From: Candidatus Hydrothermarchaeota archaeon
GTDB lineage: Archaea > Hydrothermarchaeota > Hydrothermarchaeia > Hydrothermarchaeales > BMS3B
DNA: 44,697 nt
Assembly: GCA_015521615.1 (NCBI GenBank)
Contig: WANW01000076.1
Coordinates: forward strand, 1-44,697
Direction: 5' to 3'
Shown here: positions 38,775-44,697 of the stretch, piece by piece
How the letters are laid out: each line of letters opens with the position of its first letter
Position numbering within the stretch: position 1 is the stretch's first letter
The notes under the pieces: model-generated
Told to the model about the DNA's origin: nothing
Databases searched by the model: none
The model's input: only the letters and a program-made list of their open reading frames with translations
Program-made: the position numbers and the translations under genes

Positions 38775-38900
38775 ATGGGAATGTGCGCCGGCAACTGCGG
38801 AACACACGCCCACGCTGCAGCGGAGGAGGGTGCCCAGCTCTACGACCCGCGCAAGGTCAGGAAGCTCACAGAGGATGACCTTCTCAAGACCTACTGGTAA
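38775..38900 (+). CDS. 41-aa Cys/His-containing small protein, unknown function (not in supplied ORF track)
   Basis: MGMCAGNCGTHAHAAAEEGAQLYDPRKVRKLTEDDLLKTYW*; SD GAGGTGAG 4 nt before ATG; fits between divergent cysS and convergent fae-hps. Confidence 0.75.
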   Translation: MGMCAGNCGTHAHAAAEEGAQLYDPRKVRKLTEDDLLKTYW

Positions 38901-38918
38901 GTTTAGTTTTTAAGCTTT

Positions 38919-40115
38919 TTAGAAGTCGGTCATTATTCTGAACTGGTCCACCTCTGTGACGCCCATCTCCTTGAGGAATGCCCTCGCGGCGCCGGTGACA
39001 TCCTTCGCGGCGGTAATCGCCCTGCCCACCACCAGGATATCTGCGCCTGACTTCAACGCCTCCTGCACGCGATCGACGCGTATTCCGCCGGCGACCGCAA
39101 CGAGAACCTTGTTGTTGCACACCCGCTTTATCTCCGCGATGTTGCCCCACTCGCTCTCCTGCGTCTGCTCAACGTCTATAGCACGGTGGAGTTCGACAAT
39201 GTCCGGCTTGACCTTCAGCTTCTTCAGCACCGCTACTGGGTCAGGGACGTTCAGCGTGTCCATCAGCGAGAGTGCGCCCACCTTCTTGCACTCCTCGATG
39301 AACTTCTCCATGGTCTTGAGCGGGGCCAAGCCCGAGAAGCCTATAACGTCGGCAGTGGCATCGCCCGCCATTCGTGCTTCAAGGTTGCCGGTGTCTAGGG
39401 TCTTGAGGTCCGCCACCACCACTGTTTCCGGGCGAAGCTGGTGGATCTTCTGCACAACCTCCACGCCGTAGCGCTTTATCAGCGGCGTGCCCGCCTCGAT
39501 GATAATTGCGTCGCTTCTTGGCAGTGCCCTGATAATCCCTTCCACCCTGCGCCAGTCTGGTATGTCAAGCGCCACCTCCAGGTAGGGTGGGTGCTTTAGG
39601 TTGTTTATTCTGAATCCTATCATGGCATGCATAGACTTATCCTTCTCCTCTAAAACTTTATCTATACACGGGAATTTGCTCATCGCTCTGCGCAGCGCCA
39701 GCTTTGTTGCGGCATAGTTGTAGCGGTAGATACGCTGATAATCTCTACCGCGCGGGTGTATGAACACCGAAACTATAACCACAAGCTCCTCTGCCTTCTC
39801 CTTTGGGATTATACCCTCCTCCACGGCGTCCGCCACAGCTTTGGCCACGGCGCTCTGTGCCGGGCCGAACATCTTCTCCGCATCCTCCAGGTTTCTTATC
39901 GTCACCTTGGGCACTATCAGCGTTGCCGGCTTAGCTGGGAGATTGGGGCGGATTACGCCGAGGATGGGTGTGTGACCTGCCCTGGGCTGGGCGAAGGAGT
40001 TTGCAAAGGCCATACCAGCTGTGCCGCTCTTCTTACCTATAATCAAATCAATGTGCGCTACTTCAGGCTCCTCTCCAACCAGAGCCTCTCCAACGAAAAA
40101 ATCCTCTTCAGTCAT
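38919..40115 (-). CDS. fae-hps: bifunctional formaldehyde-activating enzyme / 3-hexulose-6-phosphate synthase
   Basis: Fae: [47 protein letters not shown]; Hps: [69 protein letters not shown]. Confidence 0.96.
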   Translation of the reverse strand: MTEEDFFVGEALVGEEPEVAHIDLIIGKKSGTAGMAFANSFAQPRAGHTPILGVIRPNLPAKPATLIVPKVTIRNLEDAEKMFGPAQSAVAKAVADAVEEGIIPKEKAEELVVIVSVFIHPRGRDYQRIYRYNYAATKLALRRAMSKFPCIDKVLEEKDKSMHAMIGFRINNLKHPPYLEVALDIPDWRRVEGIIRALPRSDAIIIEAGTPLIKRYGVEVVQKIHQLRPETVVVADLKTLDTGNLEARMAGDATADVIGFSGLAPLKTMEKFIEECKKVGALSLMDTLNVPDPVAVLKKLKVKPDIVELHRAIDVEQTQESEWGNIAEIKRVCNNKVLVAVAGGIRVDRVQEALKSGADILVVGRAITAAKDVTGAARAFLKEMGVTEVDQFRIMTDF

Positions 40116-40410
40116 AGTGGTCTATCCTGTACTCGTAGTCCATTTCCCTTGCGAACTCAACGAGCTCACTCTTTTCATGCCATATCCTTATGTGGATGAA
40201 GCCTCGCCTGTCGTCCAGGCCCATAATCTCCCTAGCGAAGGTGGGGAAGTCCGGCGGGAGGGGTCGGTCATTTCTCAGGAGGTAATCAAGGTAATCCTTA
40301 AGGAATAAAATCCGTCCCTCTTTGCCTTTCTCTTTCAGCTTTATTTTGAGTTTTTTGTGAAACACACTTTCCTCTTCTTCAGAGCCACAATTACCTGCCA
40401 ACACAATCAC
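40108..40410 (-). CDS. hypothetical protein, 100 aa, overlapping the fae-hps start
   Basis: GTG start; TATA-like AAATATACC about 25-30 nt upstream; stop overlaps fae-hps start by 8 nt. Confidence 0.6.
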   Translation of the reverse strand: MIVLAGNCGSEEEESVFHKKLKIKLKEKGKEGRILFLKDYLDYLLRNDRPLPPDFPTFAREIMGLDDRRGFIHIRIWHEKSELVEFAREMDYEYRIDHYD

Positions 40411-40519
40411 CAGAATTCAACAGTTATCGCGGGTATATTTAATATTTTCCATTTCCTCAGGAGTAGCATAGGCGCGCCCGGAGGACATCCCCTATCTTGG
40501 GGAGGTTTAAATACTTTAT

Positions 40520-40528
40520 GGTCTCGGG
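40520..40528. repeat. left target-site duplication GGTCTCGGG
   Basis: identical to 41528-41536. Confidence 0.9.
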
Positions 40529-41527
40529 GGCTTTGTATCCTAATCCTAAATAGACTTTTTTCAGTTAGTTTTTGGTGCAGCTGTTGTGGAATGCTATTGC
40601 GTTGAACAGCAATACTGCGTTCAGTACTGCGAAGAATGCGGTTTTAAGAGTTTTAGCTCTCAGTTTTTCTCCGAACAACCTTTTAAAGCTTGAGAACAGC
40701 CATTCCATTGCGAATCTCTTGAAGTAGCCAGTGATTCTGCTCCATCGCTGGTATCCATATTTTCTCAGCAGTTTTACCTGCTGCTGGAGTTCCTTGCAGC
40801 CCCTCCTTCTGGAGGAGAAGTTTCTCTTTGGAGGCGAGATAATCTTTATTCCCCTGCTTTTAGCGATTTTATAGATTTTTCTGGAGGAGTAAGCTCTGTC
40901 GCCATACACCTTAGTGCCGGGAGGCAGGTTCCTCACCAGCTCCTCAAAAACCTCGGAATCGCTAACCCTGCTCTCTGTCATAGCAAAGGCCACTATTCTG
41001 CCCCTTTCATCGTAGAGAACGTGAAGTTTGAACCACTTTCGCACACGCTTCTCCTCAAACCTTATTGTTCGCCACTCTCCAGTTTGAGAACATGCTAAGC
41101 CCGTGGAATCTATGAAATATTCCCCAGCCTCAACATCTTTTAAGGTGAAGAGGTAGCCTCCCCTGATTTCCCTGCAATCCCAGTGTTCGGCTTCCTTCAG
41201 AATGCGCTTCCTTAAAGTTACGTAGTGAGGGGCAAAGCCAAAAATGCCTTTTAAAGCCCCGGAAGCCTGCCTGTAAGGCATGAACTTGCTTAAACCCATG
41301 CCAACCTGAATGATAAATCTTGGATACTGATAGGGTCTGCCAACCTTGCCACGGTTGAGATCCTCAAGCTCTTGCTTAACCTTCTCAATGTTAAGCTGAA
41401 GAAAGCCGCTCGCTCCCGAGAACATCTCCTCTCCAAGCTTTACCAGCCGCTCGTCATACTCCCGCCAGTGACGAGCCATAAAGGTATGTTAAAAATGGTG
41501 CCGATAATAGGTTTGGGATACAAAGCC
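40529..41527 (-). mobile_element. complete IS5-family insertion sequence (about 999 bp), IS903-like ends
   Basis: Ends GGCTTTGTATCCTAATCCTA (40529-40548) and inverted GGCTTTGTATCCCAAACCTA (41508-41527), 18/20 matches; flanked by 9-bp direct repeat GGTCTCGGG. Confidence 0.93.
40565..41479 (-). CDS. IS5-family DDE transposase
   Basis: YFIDSTGL (D1), VYGDRAYSSRKIYKIAKSRG (D2), FAMEWLFSSFKRLFGEKLRAKT (E region). Confidence 0.9.
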   Translation of the reverse strand: MARHWREYDERLVKLGEEMFSGASGFLQLNIEKVKQELEDLNRGKVGRPYQYPRFIIQVGMGLSKFMPYRQASGALKGIFGFAPHYVTLRKRILKEAEHWDCREIRGGYLFTLKDVEAGEYFIDSTGLACSQTGEWRTIRFEEKRVRKWFKLHVLYDERGRIVAFAMTESRVSDSEVFEELVRNLPPGTKVYGDRAYSSRKIYKIAKSRGIKIISPPKRNFSSRRRGCKELQQQVKLLRKYGYQRWSRITGYFKRFAMEWLFSSFKRLFGEKLRAKTLKTAFFAVLNAVLLFNAIAFHNSCTKN

Positions 41528-41536
41528 GGTCTCGGG
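41528..41536. repeat. right target-site duplication GGTCTCGGG
   Basis: identical to 40520-40528; abuts rli1 stop codon. Confidence 0.9.
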
Positions 41537-43324
41537 CTAGAGGTAGTAGTACTCCCCACGTGCCTTCTGCTCCCTATCTTTAACGCTTCCCGGCTTGTTT
41601 GCCCTTGGTCTGCCTGTCTCAGGGTCTCTGCGGAAGGTTATGTCCACATTGCGAAGGAAGGTGTTCATGGCGGAGCGCATTTCAAGTGGTGGTGTGGCCT
41701 CACCTCTAACGCCGGGTTCGCCAGAGAAAACCATCGCCCTGTCAGAGATGTAGTCTATAAACAGTATGTCGTGGTCCACCACTATTGCAAGAGCCTCGCG
41801 CTTTTCCATAACGCGGCGGATCATCTTTGCCACGCGTAGGCGCTGCTCCACATCCAGGTAGGCACTGGGCTCATCAAGAAGGTACACATCTGCCTCCCTT
41901 GCCAGGCACAGCGCAATTGCCACGCGCTGAAGTTCGCCTCCGCTCAGTTCCTTCACCTTGTGGTCATAGAGAGATTTTAGGTCGAGGGGCCTTGCAATCT
42001 CATTCTCGAAAAAGGCATCGCCCAGTGTCACCACCTTGGCAAGAGCTTCAAGCACTGTTCCAGAGAATTCTGGCTTAATGTACTGCGGCTTGTACGCCAC
42101 CCTCGCGGAAGTACTCACCTCTCCCTCATCTGGCTCAATTACGCCGGCAAGCATCTTCACAAAGGTGGTTTTACCAGTAGCGTTAGGCCCGAGTACACCC
42201 ACGACCTCGCCGCGGTAAAACTCTCCTCCGGCCACCTCAAGCTCAAAGCCATTGTAGCTCTTGCTAAGCTTTGAGAAGCTCAGCAGCAGGTTTTCTTCCC
42301 TTGCCACGACTGGTGGGCGAACCTCAAACCTCACGGGTTCGCTCCTTATCCTCACATTCTCCTCACGCAGGTAGCCGTTAAGGTAGACGTTTATCCCCTG
42401 GCGCACACTGCGCGGGTGGGAGACTATGCCATAGGCGCCAGGTTTCCCGTAGAGCACATGCACATAGTCAGCGAGGTAGTCGAGAACAACCAGGTCGTGC
42501 TCCACCAGGATTACGCGCTTCTCCTGCGCCAGCTCACGTATAACCCTGCCCACCCTGAGGCGCTGGGCAACGTCGAGATAGCTCGAGGGCTCGTCAAAGA
42601 TATACACGTCGCCCTCCCGCAATAACGCTGCGGCTATTGCAACGCGCTGGAGCTCGCCTCCACTGAGCTGGTCGAGAGTACGCTCAAGCGCATGCTCAAG
42701 CTCCAGCTTCTCAACAATCTCGCGCATCTCACCCCGTTCATCTATGCTTGATAGAAGCTCGCGAACCTCACCGCTGACCACCTTGGGCAGGGCATCCACA
42801 TACTGGGGCTTGTGCACAGTCTTAATTTCTCCTGCATAGAGCGCCTTGAAGTAGTCATAGAGCTGCGTTCCTGCGAAGTGCTCAAGCACACGCTGTTTAT
42901 CAGCACTATCCTCGCCAAAGTTTGGCACGAGTTCGCCCGCCAGGATCTTCAGGATGGTTGTCTTGCCAATGCCATTCTCGCCAATCAAGCCTGTAACTGC
43001 GCCCTCCTTCGGGTAGGGCAATCGAAAAACCCGAAAGCCGTTCTCCCCGTACTGGTGCACCTTGTCGCGGTCCAGCTCGTCTGGAAGGTTGACTATTGTT
43101 ATTGCCTCAAAGGGGCACTTTTTAACGCAGATTCCGCAGCCTGTGCACAATAGCTCGGAGATAACCGGCTTGCCCCTGGCATCATCCATAACAATGGTCT
43201 CATCACCCATGCGCACGCCGGGGCAGAACTTTATGCACTCCAGAGAACACTTCTTGGGCTGGCAGCGAGAGTAGTCTATAACTGCAATCCTCAAGCGCTC
43301 ACCCGTGCTCTGCATGCGCAACAA
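41537..43324 (-). CDS. ABCE1/RNase L inhibitor-like ribosome recycling ATPase
   Basis: Two 4Fe-4S motifs (CQPKKCSLECIKFCPG; CTGCGICVKKCPFEAI), two ABC cassettes (GENGIGKTT ... LSGGELQRVAIAAAL; GPNATGKTT ... LSGGELQRVAIALCL). Confidence 0.96.
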   Translation of the reverse strand: MLRMQSTGERLRIAVIDYSRCQPKKCSLECIKFCPGVRMGDETIVMDDARGKPVISELLCTGCGICVKKCPFEAITIVNLPDELDRDKVHQYGENGFRVFRLPYPKEGAVTGLIGENGIGKTTILKILAGELVPNFGEDSADKQRVLEHFAGTQLYDYFKALYAGEIKTVHKPQYVDALPKVVSGEVRELLSSIDERGEMREIVEKLELEHALERTLDQLSGGELQRVAIAAALLREGDVYIFDEPSSYLDVAQRLRVGRVIRELAQEKRVILVEHDLVVLDYLADYVHVLYGKPGAYGIVSHPRSVRQGINVYLNGYLREENVRIRSEPVRFEVRPPVVAREENLLLSFSKLSKSYNGFELEVAGGEFYRGEVVGVLGPNATGKTTFVKMLAGVIEPDEGEVSTSARVAYKPQYIKPEFSGTVLEALAKVVTLGDAFFENEIARPLDLKSLYDHKVKELSGGELQRVAIALCLAREADVYLLDEPSAYLDVEQRLRVAKMIRRVMEKREALAIVVDHDILFIDYISDRAMVFSGEPGVRGEATPPLEMRSAMNTFLRNVDITFRRDPETGRPRANKPGSVKDREQKARGEYYYL

Positions 43325-43347
43325 CGTGTAAAAAGATTTTTAAGCGC

Positions 43348-44328
43348 TCATACCAGAGCATTCAGCTCCTCAATAGCTCGTGAAGCGAGAAGAACCTCAC
43401 TCAACTTTACCCTTTCGCGCTGCGTGTGGCATGGTGCAAGTTCACCCGGTCCAAAAACCACCACATCCCAGCCAGCTTTCTTCAGGTTTGAGGCGTCGCA
43501 CCAGGAGGACATGGCAGCATTCTCTGTTTCCACCTGCGCCCGTTTCAGGGCTTCCTCTAGAAGCCTTGCAGCCTCCCCGTCCAGAATAAAAGCCTCTTCC
43601 TCCTCAACAACCTCAACGCTTCCGTAGGCTCTGCCTGTGGCAACTGCCCTGCTATGGACCTCCTTCAGGCTAACCCCGGGAGGGAATATAATGTCAACAA
43701 CCATGGTGCAGCTATCGGGTATGGCATAAATATCACCCCCTCCGGCAATCTTCAAAATGCTCACCTTTGCTGGAAGCTTTCTCAGCTCTTCTAGTAGTTT
43801 AAAGGCGCGTTCTACTGCATTGATGCCCCGTTCTGGTACAGCAGCATGCGCCGCCTTTCCTTCAATGTTGAAGACAAGTTCTATGCCACCATACTGCTCC
43901 CTTGCAATTCGCAGTGATGTGGGTTCCAGCACAACACAGCGTTTTGGCGAGAAGTGTCCTGCGATAAGTTCTGAGCCTTTTCCCGTGGTCTCCTCCTCCA
44001 CAAACAGAGCAAAGCCCAGCTTGAGTTCTGAGATGCGCTCAAGCGCGAGCAGCATAGCTGCAATACCAGCCTTGGCGTCGCATACACCAGCGCCAAAGGC
44101 ATAACCCTGGGATATGCGAAATTTGCTGCTCACAGTAAGGGCATCGAGATGTGTCGCTACCCAGAAGTCTGCCTCCGGATTCAGGAGGAGATTGCCTTTA
44201 AAGCGTTCGGCTGCATAGCCAAACTCCTCGAACTTCTCCTCAATATACCCTGTCAGTCTGTCCTCCTCTCCAGGGGGAGAGGCTATCTCGACCAGCTCAC
44301 GGAGCAGTTCAGCGACCTTTTCAATCAT
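43348..44328 (-). CDS. M20-family (ArgE/DapE/LysK-like) deacylase/peptidase
   Basis: ASPPGEEDRLTGYIEEKF, VATHLDAL, GAGVCDAKAGIAAML, FVEEETTGKGSELI, KAAHAAVPERGINAVE; start MIEKVAELL. Confidence 0.85.
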   Translation of the reverse strand: MIEKVAELLRELVEIASPPGEEDRLTGYIEEKFEEFGYAAERFKGNLLLNPEADFWVATHLDALTVSSKFRISQGYAFGAGVCDAKAGIAAMLLALERISELKLGFALFVEEETTGKGSELIAGHFSPKRCVVLEPTSLRIAREQYGGIELVFNIEGKAAHAAVPERGINAVERAFKLLEELRKLPAKVSILKIAGGGDIYAIPDSCTMVVDIIFPPGVSLKEVHSRAVATGRAYGSVEVVEEEEAFILDGEAARLLEEALKRAQVETENAAMSSWCDASNLKKAGWDVVVFGPGELAPCHTQRERVKLSEVLLASRAIEELNALV

Positions 44329-44359
44329 TAGGTTACATATATACTTTAGAAATAAAAAG

Positions 44360-44697
44360 ATGAGCATGATAAAGATACGCCGTGCAAGAAGGGAGGATCT
44401 GTCAGCGTTTATTGAAGTTTATACAAGGGCATACAGGGGGTTAGAGGAATATGCGTACACCACCCGCAGGAGAATAAAGGCATACTTCCACTGGCTGATC
44501 ACCCGCGATAGGGACGGAGTTTTTGTGGCGGAGGTAGATGGTGAAGTGATGGGCTTCATATGCAGCGACTCCCGCTGGATTAGCGACTTTGCAAAGGAGG
44601 AGGTGGGCGCAATACATGAGCTGGTGGTGCTTCCCGAGTACAGGCGCATGGGAGTTGCAAGACAGCTGATGGAGAAGGCTCTGGAGCACCTCAGGGA
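44360..44697 (+). CDS. GNAT-family N-acetyltransferase, 3'-truncated by window edge
   Basis: MSMIKIRRARREDLSAFIEVYTRAYRG...VFVAEVDGEVMGFI...IHELVVLPEYRRMGVARQLMEKALEHLR; not in ORF track because no stop lies inside the window. Confidence 0.88.
   Translation, partial: MSMIKIRRARREDLSAFIEVYTRAYRGLEEYAYTTRRRIKAYFHWLITRDRDGVFVAEVDGEVMGFICSDSRWISDFAKEEVGAIHELVVLPEYRRMGVARQLMEKALEHLR

Noticed and set aside
40485-40505. TCCCCTATCTTGGGGA hairpin downstream of rli1 as a terminator
   Set aside because: Only a 5-bp stem with a 6-nt loop, and now separated from rli1 by the IS element; too weak to call.
1-44697. tRNA/rRNA genes
   Set aside because: Looked for T-arm consensus (GGTTCRAATCC) and cloverleaf-like blocks in the intergenic gaps and found none by eye; tRNAscan-SE would be needed for certainty.

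Overview
This 44.7-kb window is archaeal, most likely euryarchaeal. It carries SepCysS, fused Fae-Hps, ABCE1/Rli1, AbrB-PhoU, an IdsA-type prenyl synthase and a DUF63 protein. Coding density is high, with many 1-8 nt gene overlaps. Housekeeping genes (nth, idsA, mdh, aspS, hisD, pscS, cysS, fae-hps, rli1) are interspersed with accessory modules: a ccmF/thioredoxin cluster, two ABC export-type systems, a lipoprotein/SHOCT/Met-Gly-rich envelope region, and three histidine kinases with one response regulator. One complete ~999-bp IS5-type element has readable TIRs and a 9-bp TSD. The items I consider most worth follow-up are: (1) a single ORF joining a radical-SAM domain to an MtaA/UroD-like methyltransferase domain, with both metal-site motifs intact; (2) an ABC-2 permease whose C-terminus carries all the motifs of a PrsW-type intramembrane protease; (3) two small ORFs absent from the ORF track (59 aa and 41 aa), each with a strong Shine-Dalgarno; (4) an internally deleted FAAH-like amidase pseudogene; (5) a 66-nt exact repeat shared by the H-boxes of two neighbouring histidine kinases; (6) a lipoprotein/CCAHH membrane protein pair beside a Met/Gly-rich PepSY-like protein and two SHOCT proteins. 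No CRISPR array, rRNA or tRNA gene was recognised by eye. All family calls come from reading motifs, not from database searches.
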